NCBI GenBank assembly: GCA_036702865.1
Contig: DATNQD010000089.1
Coordinates: 1-64,000 of the forward strand
DNA from: Trichocoleus sp.
Lineage (GTDB): Bacteria > Cyanobacteriota > Cyanobacteriia > Elainellales > Elainellaceae
Direction: 5' to 3'
DNA: 64,000 nucleotides
In this document: piece by piece, positions 34,888-44,610 of the stretch
Layout: every line of letters begins with the position of its first letter
Position numbering within the stretch: the first letter of the stretch is position 1
Translations under genes and position numbers: made by a program
Notes under the pieces: generated by a model
Told to the model about the DNA's origin: nothing
The model's database searches: none
The model's input: only the letters and a program-made list of their open reading frames with translations

Positions 34888-36894
34888 ATGTCTGTCTTTG
34901 TACAAATTGACCACGTTGATCAAGTATTCCCGCTAGCAGGTGGCGGTGAATATATTGCGCTCAAGAATATCAACTTGACCATCAAAAAAGGTGAGTTTAT
35001 TACACTGCTCGGACATTCAGGCTGTGGTAAATCGACCTTGCTCAACATTGTGGCAGGGCTTACTCAACCTGCATCAGGTGGTGTGATTTTGGAAGGGAGA
35101 CAGGTAACAAAACCCGGACCCGATCGCATGGTCGTGTTTCAAAACTACTCGCTGCTGCCCTGGCTGACAGTACGAGAAAATATTGGGCTATCCGTGAATC
35201 GCGTCATGCGAGAATTGCCCGCAGAAGAACGACGGGCGATCGTAGAGAAGCATATTAATTTAGTGAATCTGCGGCAGGCAGCTGACAAGCGCCCAGGACA
35301 GTTATCGGGTGGAATGAAGCAGCGGGTCGCTATTGCCAGAGCTTTAGCGATTCGTCCTAAGCTCCTGCTACTAGATGAGCCGTTTGGGGCATTAGATGCG
35401 CTAACCCGAAGCGGGCTACAGGATCAGTTAATGCAGATTGCTCAAGAGCATGAATTAACCTGCATTATGGTGACGCATGATGTTGATGAGGCACTGCTGT
35501 TGTCCGATCGCGTGATCATGCTGACGAATGGTCCTGAGTCACATATTGGACAAATTTTAGAAGTACCGTTTGAACGTCCACGCCAACGATTAGAGGTCGT
35601 GGGACATCCGAGCTACTACAGTTTGCGAAACGAAGTCGTGTATTTTCTGAATCAGCAGAAGCGAGCCAAGCAGCGAAAACTCACACCTGCGGTTGCAATT
35701 GCGAAAAACGGTCTGGAAAAAATCAACCTGGAACTCGGCTTTATTCCGCTCACCGACTGCGCTCCTTTGGCAGTGGCTCAAGAGAAAGGGCTGTTCCAAA
35801 AGTACGGTCTGGAACAAGTGACGCTTAACCGTGAACCAAGCTGGAAATCGATCGCCGAAGGCATCACCAGCAAGCGGTTAGATGCGGCGCAAATGGTTGC
35901 CGGAATGCCGATCGCAATGACGCTGGGAATGAATGGCAATCCGCCTAATCCAGTCGTGACGGGACTGGTTCTTAGCCGCAACGGCAACGCAATTACGCTG
36001 GGCAAACCACTCTATCACCAGGGCGTCCGTACCCTGGAGGATTTCAAGGCAGCCATCAAACGATCGCCCGACAAAGTGCATACGCTGGCAGCAGTTCACC
36101 CGGCTTCAATGCACAATCTGATGTTGCGGCACTGGCTGGCGTCAGGCGGAATTGACCCGGACAAAGACGTGAACATCGTCATGATCCCGCCCACACAGAT
36201 GGTAACGGCGCTGAAAACAGGCACGATCGATGGCTATTGTGCAGGTGAACCCTGGAACTCTCGCGCAGTGCAAGAAGGATTGGGGTTTGTCATTGCAACA
36301 GATTTAGATATTTGGTCAGGGCACCTGGAGAAAGTGCTGGGTGTGCGCGAAGAATGGGCAAATCAATATCCCAAAACACACTTGGCGCTGGTTAAAGCCC
36401 TGCTTGAAGCCTGCGAATACTGTGATGATCACCGCAACCGGGAAGAACTCGTCGAGATTTTGTCTCGTCCACAATATGTTGGCGTTGCCGCAGAATATCT
36501 CCGTCCGGGATTAGTCACGCCCTACGATCGGGGAACAGAAGGCGAGCCGGAATCGTTGCAGCGCTACAACCAGTTTTATGTCGATCGCACCAACTGCCCT
36601 TATCGCGTTGAAGGGCTGTGGATCATGACTCAGTTAGCTCGCTGGGGCATTACTCCTTTCCCCCGAAACTGGGTGGATGTCCTCGATCGGACTCGTCGCG
36701 TCGATGTTTTTGGGGCGGCAGCCAGGGATCTGGGTCTGCTAGACATTGAACCCAATCGACGTCCGGTCATGCTGGCAGATGGCACAGTGTTTAACCCGGA
36801 TGACCCGATCGGCTATCTCAATCACCTGGCAATCAAACGAGACGTTCGTATCGAAGAAGTCAGTTTAGATGCGATCGCTGCCCCTACAGTCTAG
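34888..36894 (+). CDS. nrtC: nitrate ABC transporter ATPase with fused NrtA-like regulatory domain
   Basis: A 668-residue fusion. I take ATG 34888 ([14 protein letters not shown]); the frame is open further upstream but that part is unlike the family. Residues 1-255 are an ABC ATPase: Walker [11 protein letters not shown]-loop [11 protein letters not shown], signature LSGGMKQRV, Walker [13 protein letters not shown]. From about 280 to 650 a domain homologous to NrtA/CmpA follows ([23 protein letters not shown] ... CAGEPWNSR), known in Synechococcus NrtC to mediate ammonium-promoted inhibition of nitrate uptake. Follows nrtB by 208 bases. A 45-base stretch (35119-35163) is identical to nrtD. 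Confidence 0.95.
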   Translation: MSVFVQIDHVDQVFPLAGGGEYIALKNINLTIKKGEFITLLGHSGCGKSTLLNIVAGLTQPASGGVILEGRQVTKPGPDRMVVFQNYSLLPWLTVRENIGLSVNRVMRELPAEERRAIVEKHINLVNLRQAADKRPGQLSGGMKQRVAIARALAIRPKLLLLDEPFGALDALTRSGLQDQLMQIAQEHELTCIMVTHDVDEALLLSDRVIMLTNGPESHIGQILEVPFERPRQRLEVVGHPSYYSLRNEVVYFLNQQKRAKQRKLTPAVAIAKNGLEKINLELGFIPLTDCAPLAVAQEKGLFQKYGLEQVTLNREPSWKSIAEGITSKRLDAAQMVAGMPIAMTLGMNGNPPNPVVTGLVLSRNGNAITLGKPLYHQGVRTLEDFKAAIKRSPDKVHTLAAVHPASMHNLMLRHWLASGGIDPDKDVNIVMIPPTQMVTALKTGTIDGYCAGEPWNSRAVQEGLGFVIATDLDIWSGHLEKVLGVREEWANQYPKTHLALVKALLEACEYCDDHRNREELVEILSRPQYVGVAAEYLRPGLVTPYDRGTEGEPESLQRYNQFYVDRTNCPYRVEGLWIMTQLARWGITPFPRNWVDVLDRTRRVDVFGAAARDLGLLDIEPNRRPVMLADGTVFNPDDPIGYLNHLAIKRDVRIEEVSLDAIAAPTV

Positions 36895-36962
36895 GAAGTC
36901 TAGGAAAAGGTGAGGGATAAGACATGAAGCATCAAAATTGCCTGGTTGATTTCCCTCTCTTT

Positions 36963-36998
36963 TGCTGAAATACCTCTGCTGAAGTACCTCTGCTGAAG
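36963..36998 (+). repeat. 14-bp tandem repeat between nrtC and nrtD
   Basis: TGCTGAAATACCTC, TGCTGAAGTACCTC and the partial TGCTGAAG lie head to tail at 36963-36976, 36977-36990 and 36991-36998. Non-coding, 35 bases before the nrtD start. Confidence 0.75.
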
Positions 36999-37032
36999 CC
37001 AAGTCAACACCCAAAATTTACCCTGCTATCTT

Positions 37033-37872
37033 ATGCAAACGCTCAACTCTGCTGCACTCCAAACTACACCCCCCGAAGTTTCTGAACCTTTTTTGGTCAT
37101 TGATCAGGTTTCTAAGGTGTATCCCAATCCGAACGGTGAAGCTTACATCGTGTTGGAAAATGTCAACCTCACCGTGAATGAGGGTGAATTCATTTGTGTT
37201 ATTGGTCACTCTGGCTGCGGCAAATCCACATTGCTTAACATGGTGGCGGGTTTTAATCAGCCGACTGAAGGAGAGGTGCGGTTACAGAATGCCCGCATCA
37301 CCAAACCCGGGCCCGATCGCATGGTCGTGTTTCAAAACTACTCGCTGCTGCCCTGGATGAGTGCGTTTCAAAATATCTATTTGGGCATCAATGCCGTGTG
37401 GCGGAAAAAACCAAAGTCTGAAAAAGAAGCGATCGTGCGCGAACATTTGGCAATGGTGGGCTTAACCGACGCGGCAGACAAAAGACCGCAAGCCCTCTCA
37501 GGTGGCATGAAGCAACGTGTGAGTATTGCGCGGGCTCTGGCACTGCGTCCTCAGGTCTTGATTCTGGATGAACCCTTTGGCGCACTCGACCCCATTACTC
37601 GTGAGGAGCTTCAGGAAGAACTGCTCAAAATTTGGATGGACCATCGCACCACCGTTCTCATGATTACTCACGACATTGATGAGGCTTTATTCCTCGCCGA
37701 TCGCGTGGTCATGATGACCAATGGACCTGCCGCAACTGTTGGTGAAATTATGGACGTTCCGTTTGCTCGTCCCCGTAGCCGAACTCAGGTGATGGAAGAT
37801 CCAAGGTATTACGAGCTGCGTAATCAGGCAATGGACTTTCTCTATCGCCGTTTTGCTCATGATGTGGAATAG
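37033..37872 (+). CDS. nrtD: nitrate ABC transporter ATPase
   Basis: A 279-residue ABC ATPase without the extra domain of NrtC. After a 20-residue lead, FLVIDQVSKVYPNPNG begins the core; Walker [11 protein letters not shown]-loop [11 protein letters not shown], signature [11 protein letters not shown], Walker [12 protein letters not shown], and H-loop ITHDIDEALFLADR. It pairs with NrtC to power nitrate import. Its length equals that of the CmpD paralogue at 44611. Confidence 0.95.
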   Translation: MQTLNSAALQTTPPEVSEPFLVIDQVSKVYPNPNGEAYIVLENVNLTVNEGEFICVIGHSGCGKSTLLNMVAGFNQPTEGEVRLQNARITKPGPDRMVVFQNYSLLPWMSAFQNIYLGINAVWRKKPKSEKEAIVREHLAMVGLTDAADKRPQALSGGMKQRVSIARALALRPQVLILDEPFGALDPITREELQEELLKIWMDHRTTVLMITHDIDEALFLADRVVMMTNGPAATVGEIMDVPFARPRSRTQVMEDPRYYELRNQAMDFLYRRFAHDVE

Positions 37873-37971
37873 CTGATTTGGGTAATGGGTCATCGCTTTT
37901 GCAATCACCAATTACACAATTACGAATCACCAACCGCTTCTAATTTCGATCGCTTCTCTATACATTGCCTT

Positions 37972-40194
37972 ATGGCTGCTTCCTCAACTGATTCAACGAA
38001 AACGGTTTGTCCTTATTGCGGGGTGGGTTGTGGCTTAGAAGTCCTACCTGATTCAGCCGCTCGTTCTGCTGACCTACCAGCCTGGAAGGTGCGAGGGGAT
38101 CGGAGCCATCCCTCCAGTCAGGGAATGGTTTGTGTCAAGGGGGCAACAATCATTGAGTCGATCAGCAAAGATCGATTGCTTTATCCGATGTGGCGTGAGA
38201 CGTTGGATCAGCCGTTTCGACAAATTAGTTGGGAAGAGGCGTATGGGCGAATCGTCGATCGCATTCAAACGCTAGTGCAAAATCAGAAGCAAGATGCTAT
38301 TTGTGTCTATGGTTCTGGACAGTTTTTAACTGAAGACTATTACACTGCCCAAAAGCTGCTCAAGGGATGCATTGGCACGAACAACTTTGACGCAAACTCG
38401 CGCTTGTGCATGTCTTCGGCTGTATCCGGCTATATTCAGAGTTTTGGTTCTGATGGTCCACCCTGCTGTTATGAAGATTTAGAACTGACTGATTGTGCTT
38501 TTATCATCGGTAGTAATACAGCAGAATGCCATCCCATTATTTTTAATCGTCTTCGCAAGCATCACAAACGCAATGCCCAGGTGAAGATGATTGTGGTTGA
38601 TCCCCGTAAAACGGAAACGGCTGAAGCGGCTGATTTACATCTGGCAATTCGTCCTGGCACAGATATCGATCTGCTCAACGGAATTGCTTACTTACTGTTG
38701 CAGGGAAATCATCAAAACGATCAATTTATTGAGCAGCACACCAATCATTCCGCTGAATTTTTAGAAGTGCTGCGCCACTATGCCCCTGATATTGTTGCCG
38801 ATCGCTGTGGTATCACAATTGAAGCACTGCAAACAGCCGCTCGATATTGGGCAGAGTCCGATCGCGTGCTGTCGCTTTGGTCAATGGGCATGAACCAATC
38901 CAGCGAAGGAACAGCAAAAGTCCGTAGTTTGATTAACCTCCACCTGCTGACCGGACAGATTGGCAAACCCGGAGCCGGACCTTTTTCCCTGACCGGACAA
39001 CCCAACGCCATGGGTGGACGCGAAGCGGGGGGGCTCTCTCATCTGCTGCCCGGATATCGCTTGATCACCAACTCCCAGCACCGGGCTGAAATTGAGCAGT
39101 TCTGGCAACTGCCTGCCGGACAAATTGCCGCCACACCCGGACGCACTGTTTGGGAAATGATTACGGGACTGGAAGAAGGAGCCGTTGAACTACTTTGGAT
39201 CGCTGCTACCAACCCCGTTGTCAGTCTGCCTGACTTGAATCGCACGAAAGCTGCCCTGCGTCGATCGCCCTTCACAATTTGTCAGGAAGCCTATTACCCA
39301 ACTGAAACCACTGCTTACGCCCACCTCCTTTTACCTGCCTGTCAATGGAGCGAGAAGACTGGCACAATGACCAACTCTGAGCGATGTGTTACGCTCTGTC
39401 CGTCTTTTCAGAGTCCTCCCGGTGAAGCCAAGCAAGATTGGGAAATTTTTACAGAAGTGGGGCGTCGGCTAGGATTTACAGCCCAATTTCCGTTTCAGTC
39501 CTCAGCAGAAGTTCATGCTGAATTTGTCCAACTAACGCGCGATCGGGTTTGTGATATGTCGGGGATTAGCCACGATCGGCTGAAGCAAGGAACGTTGCAA
39601 TGGCCTCTGTCCGAGGCAGAGGTGCAGAGAGGGGAAGACACAGAGACGGCGAGAGAATTAGAAGCTCCGAACAGAAAACGGCTTTATACAGATTTGCGCT
39701 TTCATACCCCCGATGGACGAGCAAGATTTGCTGCCTATCATTCACGCGGGTTAGCGGAACCAGCAGATGAGCAATATCCGTTTGTTTTGACAACGGGCAG
39801 GCTCTATGGGCATTGGCATACACAGACGCGCACCGGACGCACAGACAAAATTCGTCAGATGTATCCTGAGCCGTTTCTTGAAATTCATCCGCGTGATGCA
39901 GCGAAATTAGAAGTCTTGGAAGGTGACCTTTTGGAGGTTCAATCGCGTCGAGGCTCTGCCCGTTTTCCAGCTAAAGTCACAAAGTCGATCGCGCCGGGGA
40001 CAGTCTTTGTGCCCATGCATTGGGGCGAACTCTGGGCAGATCAGGCAGAAGCGAACGCCATGACCCACCCTGAAGCCTGCCCTGACTCTAAACAGCCGGA
40101 ACTGAAAGCCTGCGCTGTGCAGCTAATTCCAGTGGTAAAGCAACCTGCTGCCGAGGCAGAAACAGCCCCTCTCTTGGTCGCAGATTTGCTCTAG
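37972..40194 (+). CDS. narB: ferredoxin-dependent assimilatory nitrate reductase
   Basis: A 740-residue molybdopterin enzyme that reduces nitrate to nitrite. An N-terminal 4Fe-4S site is formed by Cys13, Cys16, Cys20 and Cys54 (CPYCGVGCG ... GMVCVKG). Molybdopterin-binding segments follow: [26 protein letters not shown], and the C-terminal [23 protein letters not shown] and [25 protein letters not shown] choose ATG 37972 ([17 protein letters not shown]), since the extra 29 residues of the longer frame come from a repeat-rich spacer. Its stop codon overlaps the stop of the next gene on the other strand in one CTAG. Confidence 0.96.
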   Translation: MAASSTDSTKTVCPYCGVGCGLEVLPDSAARSADLPAWKVRGDRSHPSSQGMVCVKGATIIESISKDRLLYPMWRETLDQPFRQISWEEAYGRIVDRIQTLVQNQKQDAICVYGSGQFLTEDYYTAQKLLKGCIGTNNFDANSRLCMSSAVSGYIQSFGSDGPPCCYEDLELTDCAFIIGSNTAECHPIIFNRLRKHHKRNAQVKMIVVDPRKTETAEAADLHLAIRPGTDIDLLNGIAYLLLQGNHQNDQFIEQHTNHSAEFLEVLRHYAPDIVADRCGITIEALQTAARYWAESDRVLSLWSMGMNQSSEGTAKVRSLINLHLLTGQIGKPGAGPFSLTGQPNAMGGREAGGLSHLLPGYRLITNSQHRAEIEQFWQLPAGQIAATPGRTVWEMITGLEEGAVELLWIAATNPVVSLPDLNRTKAALRRSPFTICQEAYYPTETTAYAHLLLPACQWSEKTGTMTNSERCVTLCPSFQSPPGEAKQDWEIFTEVGRRLGFTAQFPFQSSAEVHAEFVQLTRDRVCDMSGISHDRLKQGTLQWPLSEAEVQRGEDTETARELEAPNRKRLYTDLRFHTPDGRARFAAYHSRGLAEPADEQYPFVLTTGRLYGHWHTQTRTGRTDKIRQMYPEPFLEIHPRDAAKLEVLEGDLLEVQSRRGSARFPAKVTKSIAPGTVFVPMHWGELWADQAEANAMTHPEACPDSKQPELKACAVQLIPVVKQPAAEAETAPLLVADLL

Positions 40195-40514
40195 AAGCCT
40201 GCATTTCTGAGAACTTCAGGGCATTGAGGCAGGGGTCGCTCGCCATATTTGCAGTCAAAATAATCCAGGGCTTTCTGCCCCGACTCAAACTCATGACTAT
40301 AGCGGGGTTGACCACTGGGATAGTCTGACCGTTGCCAGACCATCAAACGATAGCGACTATTGCTTTGCACGCGCCACAGTTCATAAGCATATCTGCCACC
40401 CGTACCGTTACCCGTTCGATAGTCTGCCAGCCCTGCTTGTGCCGTTAGCAAAATGAAACCAGTGGTCAGGCAGGCAGTGACAATCGGGACTAGCTTGTTT
40501 CGATTCCAGCGCAT
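40191..40514 (-). CDS. small secreted hypothetical protein
   Basis: A 107-residue protein with a typical Sec signal peptide ([20 protein letters not shown], cleavage after about AQAGLA, residue 30). The mature part of about 77 residues is hydrophilic with aromatic residues ([19 protein letters not shown]) and two cysteines ([11 protein letters not shown]) that could form a disulphide. No family recognised. It converges on narB, sharing the CTAG at 40191-40194 for both stop codons. Confidence 0.7.
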   Translation of the reverse strand: MRWNRNKLVPIVTACLTTGFILLTAQAGLADYRTGNGTGGRYAYELWRVQSNSRYRLMVWQRSDYPSGQPRYSHEFESGQKALDYFDCKYGERPLPQCPEVLRNAGF

Positions 40515-40627
40515 TAGAAGAACTCAATTTCAAGTTGGATTCTTCCTTAGCGTTCCCGGTTTTTTGACAGGTAAATTAAAGGAACGATGAACTGCCTTGA
40601 AACCTTGATGAACGAATGTTTGAGAAT

Positions 40628-41830
40628 TTACGAATTCTCTTTAGCAGCTTTTGCAATTGCCTGTAGCTGCAAACCAGGCGGAAACGCACCTTCTTCCTTA
40701 ATGCGCTTAATCACATCTTCTGGAAGCGGCATCTTTAGCTTGTCTGCTAATGCCTGAACAATATCTCCCCGATCGATCACGCCAGAAACAGCCCCCGCAG
40801 GTGATAGAACCGTGATGCGGCGCAAGCTGTGCGTTTCAAGCCGATCGATGACTTGCACTAATGAGGTGGTTTCAGTGACAGAAGGAATCTCCGTCAACGG
40901 CTCAACGATCGTTTGCAGCTTATCAATGTCCCAGAGGCTCCGTTCAATTTCCTGAAGTCGCTCGGTTGCCACTAGCCCCCGATAGCGCCCGTGGGAGGCA
41001 GCATAGTAAACCATCGGCTTGAGTTCTGCCAGCAAATATTTCTCAGAAAACTCGCGCAGCGTCATCTCCGCCTCAACGACCCGAAACTCTCGCGTCATCG
41101 CATCGGTTGCTTTCAAGCTAGAGAGCGCTTCTTGCAAATCACTGACTCGATTGTAGGCACTGGCATTTTGTACCCCAAACCAACCCAGAAACGCCAGCCA
41201 TAAGCCCATGAGCTGACCCGACAGCAAGCCCAACAAGCCAAAGCCGATCGCAGCCCAACCGAGAATTTGCCCAACTCGTGCCGCCCATCGAACCCCCTTC
41301 ACTCGACTGCCCGTAATTTTCCAAACGGCTGCCTTGAGAACCTGCCCACCATCCAGCGGCAAACCCGGAATCATATTAAATAAAGCCAGCACAAAATTCA
41401 TGCCTGCTAAGCTTTCAAGCACCTTCTCGACTGGGGCAGCCAGTGGAACACTAGAGCTAACCAGCCACAGCAGCAAAAATATTGCAAAACTCACCGATGG
41501 ACCCGCAATCGCTACTTGAAAAGCCTGTCCGGGCGTTTTTGATTCTTCATCGATCGAGGCAATACCACCAAACAGAAACAGCGTAATTGAGGCAACATTA
41601 ATGCCCTGCGATCGGGCAACGAGACTATGCCCCAATTCATGCAGCAGCACTGAGGCAAACAGCAGCAGCGCCATGACAAAGCCTGCAACCCAGGGGAGCG
41701 ACCCACCCCAGCCTTCTTGCTGCCAGCCTGCCCCATAGATAAATGTGATCAGCAGCAGAATATAAAACCATGAGGGATCGAGCAGCAGCGGAATCCCAAA
41801 AATCTTGCCAACTTGCCAACCTGACCTCAT
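40628..41830 (-). CDS. site-2-type membrane metalloprotease with CBS domain pair
   Basis: A 400-residue intramembrane protease of the M50B group. Zinc ligands are in HELGH (64-68) and LDGG (159-162), both within predicted membrane helices; the first third holds five to six helices. Two CBS domains occupy about 230-375 (MTREFRVVEAEMTLREFSEKY; TVEPLTEIPSVTETTSLVQVIDRL; SGVIDRGDIVQALAD), which usually bind adenosine ligands and regulate the protease. Such proteins cleave membrane-bound anti-sigma factors or other regulators. Alone, next to psaK on the same strand. Confidence 0.93.
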   Translation of the reverse strand: MRSGWQVGKIFGIPLLLDPSWFYILLLITFIYGAGWQQEGWGGSLPWVAGFVMALLLFASVLLHELGHSLVARSQGINVASITLFLFGGIASIDEESKTPGQAFQVAIAGPSVSFAIFLLLWLVSSSVPLAAPVEKVLESLAGMNFVLALFNMIPGLPLDGGQVLKAAVWKITGSRVKGVRWAARVGQILGWAAIGFGLLGLLSGQLMGLWLAFLGWFGVQNASAYNRVSDLQEALSSLKATDAMTREFRVVEAEMTLREFSEKYLLAELKPMVYYAASHGRYRGLVATERLQEIERSLWDIDKLQTIVEPLTEIPSVTETTSLVQVIDRLETHSLRRITVLSPAGAVSGVIDRGDIVQALADKLKMPLPEDVIKRIKEEGAFPPGLQLQAIAKAAKENS

Positions 41831-41944
41831 GGGCGTTGTCCTACTTCAAAGCATTCTCCCTTAATTCTACTGAGTTCAGCCTTTATCGAGGGTAGTCAGC
41901 CTGAGAATGAAGGACTTAAAGAATCTCCGAAAATAGAGCATAAA

Positions 41945-41979
41945 AAACACGGAGGTTGAATGGTTGACGCTCTCCGTGT
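41945..41979 (-). terminator. Rho-independent terminator after psaK
   Basis: On the minus strand ACACGGAG (reverse of 41972-41979) pairs with CTCCGTGT (reverse of 41947-41954), an exact 8-bp stem followed by TTTTTT. It lies 40 bases after the psaK stop. Confidence 0.85.
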
Positions 41980-42019
41980 CTTCTGGACTATTTTTTAGCG
42001 TAAGTGTTTTAGAGCAAGG

Positions 42020-42286
42020 CTACAGAATCCCAGCGTTTGTTAATCCTAGAATCATCCCTGCTCCCAGAACATGCCCAAAGCTAGTTGTTGCAAGCAGTTC
42101 TGGAATTCCAAATCCTGTGAACATTGCTGGAACCTCACCTGGAAGTTTGGGTCCAACCCCTCGATTCTGAATGGCGTAGTAGCCGATCGCAATCGCAAAC
42201 AAGTTGCAGGCAATCATCACGATCGCGACACTCGGCGACCACTGCACCGATCGGGGTTCAGCAGCAGCAAGTAAAGTGAGATACAT
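42020..42286 (-). CDS. psaK: photosystem I reaction centre subunit PsaK
   Basis: An 88-residue two-helix photosystem I subunit. It has the PsaK pattern: SVAIVMIACNLFAIAIGYYAI (first helix), the loop NRGVGPKLPG, and the second helix ending FGHVLGAGMILGLTNAG. The N-terminal stretch MYLTLLAAAEPRS is processed in some cyanobacteria. PsaK lies on the periphery of PSI and helps bind antenna in state transitions or IsiA. AGGAG is 8 bases before ATG; strong terminator downstream. Monocistronic. Confidence 0.95.
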   Translation of the reverse strand: MYLTLLAAAEPRSVQWSPSVAIVMIACNLFAIAIGYYAIQNRGVGPKLPGEVPAMFTGFGIPELLATTSFGHVLGAGMILGLTNAGIL

Positions 42287-42424
42287 GCGATAGTCTCCTG
42301 ACAGTTCAATGCCGATTTTTTCAAATTAATACGGATTATAAAGAGCCGCTAACCCCAAACTGGATTTTGTTTGAAGAGTTAACAGTTGCAGGGAGTTTTG
42401 AAACAAATCTATGTAATGAGGGAT

Positions 42425-42452
42425 GATGGGTAATCGGTGATGGGTAATGGGT
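42425..42452 (+). repeat. GATGGGTAAT tandem repeat at the trpF start
   Basis: GATGGGTAAT occurs exactly at 42425-42434 and 42439-42448. The sequence GGGTAATGGGT at 42442-42452 also occurs at 37880-37890 in the nrtD-narB gap, so it belongs to a dispersed short repeat family. It replaces the expected ribosome site before trpF. Confidence 0.65.
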
Positions 42453-42453
42453 G

Positions 42454-43098
42454 ATGCGGATTAAAATTTGTGGGATTACGAAGCCGGAACAGGGTCGATC
42501 GATCGCTCAGCAAGGGGCAACGGCACTGGGATTTATTTGTGTGCGGCAGTCGCCTCGATATATTCTGCCAGAGCAAATTGAGCAGATTGTGATCAGCTTA
42601 CCCTCAGGGATTGATCGAGTGGGGGTGTTTGCCGATGCCTCGATCGCAGAAATTCAGCAGGTGGTGACGATCGGACAACTGAACGTTGTGCAGCTTCACG
42701 GGAATGAATCGCCAGAATTTTGCCAGCAGGTGAGGATGGCGTTACCCAAAGTTGAACTGATTAAAGCACTGAGAATTCGTTCTGATGCAGATTTGGGGCG
42801 ATCGAACCTCTATCATCGTGTCGTGGATACTCTCCTGCTTGATGCCTATCATCCGGGAGCATTGGGCGGTACAGGCAAGACGTTAGATTGGTCGGCATTA
42901 CAGCGATTTTGTCCCGATTGCGCCTGGTTCCTAGCAGGTGGATTGACGCCAGAGAACGTGTTAGAGGCATTATCTCTTGTTCAACCAGATGGCATTGATT
43001 TATCAAGCGGGGTTGAATCTGCTCCCGGAGACAAGGATTTGCAGAAGGTTGCGCGATTGTTTGAGCAGTTGCGATCGATCGTGAGTGCTGAAATTTAG
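42454..43098 (+). CDS. trpF: phosphoribosylanthranilate isomerase
   Basis: A 214-residue TIM-barrel enzyme of tryptophan synthesis that converts N-(5-phosphoribosyl)anthranilate to the carboxyphenylamino compound. Catalytic Cys7 is in [14 protein letters not shown], and the opposite Asp is in [23 protein letters not shown] (D near residue 129). The phosphate loop is [11 protein letters not shown] and the C-terminus [19 protein letters not shown] 42454 chosen over GTG 42451. There is no Shine-Dalgarno, only the repeat. Its stop overlaps that of the LysR gene by 4 bases. Confidence 0.95.
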   Translation: MRIKICGITKPEQGRSIAQQGATALGFICVRQSPRYILPEQIEQIVISLPSGIDRVGVFADASIAEIQQVVTIGQLNVVQLHGNESPEFCQQVRMALPKVELIKALRIRSDADLGRSNLYHRVVDTLLLDAYHPGALGGTGKTLDWSALQRFCPDCAWFLAGGLTPENVLEALSLVQPDGIDLSSGVESAPGDKDLQKVARLFEQLRSIVSAEI

Positions 43099-44015
43099 CT
43101 GGCTTTAACAACTTTGAGCGGCGATATCTGCTTTTTCCCCATATCGCGCAGCGTATCTAGAAACGCATAAACTGCGGGAGAATGTAGCCCTTCTGCGAGA
43201 GTTGCCACATGAAAGATGCGCTTGAGCGGAGCGGGTAATTGACGCACTTGAATCTTTGGCGGGAGTGGTTCTGCGGCTAAACGTGCCATGATGGTTGCAC
43301 CTAAGCCCCGCATCACCATACTGACGATCGTTGAGTCTTCCTGAATTTCATACCCGGCGTTGATACCCTGTCCAAGTTTTGTCAAATGACTGCGAATCAA
43401 AATCGAGCAGTAGTCATTTGAGGGGGGCATGATGAGCGGGTAGGCAACCAGATCGTCCCAGGTAATCGGGTTTGGGATCTGAGCAGTGGGCGGAAAAAGC
43501 ACAATATATTCATCCTGCATGAGTTCCCAGGCTTCAAACTCACTCGAAACTGGCATACAGGTCAGCGCAATGTCGGCACGTCCTTCCCGCAACGCTTGCT
43601 CGACGCCATCATCCCCCCGATATTCCAGCAGCGTCACTTGAATTCCCGGAAACCGCTTGTGAAACTCAGCGATCACATCTGGCAAAATGTGGGTTGCCAC
43701 ACTGCGGAAGGAAGAAACTCGGACTCGACCACCCTGCAACCCTTTCGCTAAATTTGCTTCTTTGCCGATCGCCTCTAGCCCCTCCAGCATTTGATTTGCA
43801 TAAGTCAAGATTCGCTCACCAACCGGGGTCAGGGTAGCGCCATGCCTGCCGCGAGAGAGCAAGATCACACCGAGTTCTGCTTCTAGTACCGCGATCGCAT
43901 GGCTCACAGCCGACTGAGACACCCCTAACTGGAGTGCTGCTTCACTGAAGTTGCCATGTTTTGCGATCGTTGTCAGTGCCCGCAGTTGGGACAGCTTGAT
44001 ACTCTCCAGATTCAT
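43095..44015 (-). CDS. LysR-family transcriptional regulator
   Basis: A 306-residue regulator. The N-terminal winged helix is complete ([43 protein letters not shown], about 8-50), followed by a linker helix and a two-lobe ligand domain ([22 protein letters not shown] onward). It is unlike CmpR/RbcR and NtcB as I remember their N-termini, so no symbol is given. It lies between trpF and cmpABCD, and divergent from the small gene at 44197, with a palindromic T-N11-A site in the intergenic gap. It might govern that gene, or cmp, but that is a guess. ATG at 44015; a TTG directly before is ignored. Confidence 0.9.
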   Translation of the reverse strand: MNLESIKLSQLRALTTIAKHGNFSEAALQLGVSQSAVSHAIAVLEAELGVILLSRGRHGATLTPVGERILTYANQMLEGLEAIGKEANLAKGLQGGRVRVSSFRSVATHILPDVIAEFHKRFPGIQVTLLEYRGDDGVEQALREGRADIALTCMPVSSEFEAWELMQDEYIVLFPPTAQIPNPITWDDLVAYPLIMPPSNDYCSILIRSHLTKLGQGINAGYEIQEDSTIVSMVMRGLGATIMARLAAEPLPPKIQVRQLPAPLKRIFHVATLAEGLHSPAVYAFLDTLRDMGKKQISPLKVVKAS

Positions 44016-44088
44016 CAACGTTTAGTGCCAGGGCATTGAGGAATAGGTTCATTGTCGCGCATTGATTCGATCGCTTCATCCGTAATCC

Positions 44089-44103
44089 ATGAATATTTTT
44101 CAT
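44089..44103. promoter_or_regulatory. T-N11-A palindrome between LysR gene and divergent gene
   Basis: ATGAA-TATTT-TTCAT is an exact 5+5 inverted repeat containing T-N11-A, the general LysR operator form. It lies 74 bases before the LysR start and 93 before the divergent gene, a usual arrangement for autoregulated LysR pairs. Confidence 0.5.
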
Positions 44104-44196
44104 AGAAGCGATGCATAGAACCTTTTGATTAAATCTATCAGGCTGCCTAGAGTGGAAGTCATCAAGCCACAAAGCATTGAATTTGGAGCAGCAGTC

Positions 44197-44487
44197 ATGA
44201 AAACAAATGCCAGACCGAGCACGGCTTATTTTCAAGAATTCCCGATCGACATTTCTAACCCCCAACCCACAACAAGAGAATTCCCATCTAGAAAACTCGA
44301 TCTGCAACGAATTTTAGGTCATATTGTCCGATTTTTATCTGGCAGTTCTGAACCTCAAATTCAGTTTAAGCGCGATCGACTGGGCAATCATTTCTGGCGC
44401 GTTTATGACCCCACAACAAATCAATCTACAAGCTTCTCCTCTGAGACAGAAGTGCGAATTTGGTTGGAGCAACGCTATTCTCGCTGA
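44197..44487 (+). CDS. small hypothetical protein divergent from LysR
   Basis: A 96-residue soluble protein from ATG 44197, with GGAG about 9 bases upstream; a longer TTG-start frame is unlikely. The C-terminal half is the more structured part (IQFKRDRLGNHFWRVYDPTTNQSTSFSSETEVRIWLEQR), resembling small conserved cyanobacterial proteins with a beta-hairpin and final helix. I do not recognise a named family. Divergent from the LysR regulator and likely its target. Confidence 0.6.
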   Translation: MKTNARPSTAYFQEFPIDISNPQPTTREFPSRKLDLQRILGHIVRFLSGSSEPQIQFKRDRLGNHFWRVYDPTTNQSTSFSSETEVRIWLEQRYSR

Positions 44488-44510
44488 TTAGGGAAGAGGG
44501 AGCAAACCCC

Positions 44511-44558
44511 ATAAAAAATCCGCTTCCCAGAGTCGATCGTTCTCATCTGCAAAAGCGG
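44511..44558 (-). terminator. probable terminator of the cmp operon
   Basis: On the minus strand, CCGCTT (reverse of 44553-44558) pairs with AAGCGG (reverse of 44520-44525), followed by ATTTTTTAT. The 27-base loop weakens the case. A compact GTGGCA-N-TGCCAC stem at 44584-44596 lies nearer the cmpD stop. Confidence 0.4.
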
Positions 44559-44610
44559 TTTTAGCCCGTGTATTTTTCAATCCGTGGCAATGCCACACTT
44601 GAAACTCATT

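Noticed and set aside
32453-40194. Plus-strand cluster as cmp (bicarbonate) instead of nrt
   Set aside because: Position between nirA and narB and the His193/Lys266 pattern point to nitrate.
42425-42452. Tandem repeat as a CRISPR or regulatory array
   Set aside because: Only two short copies without spacers; no cas genes in the window.
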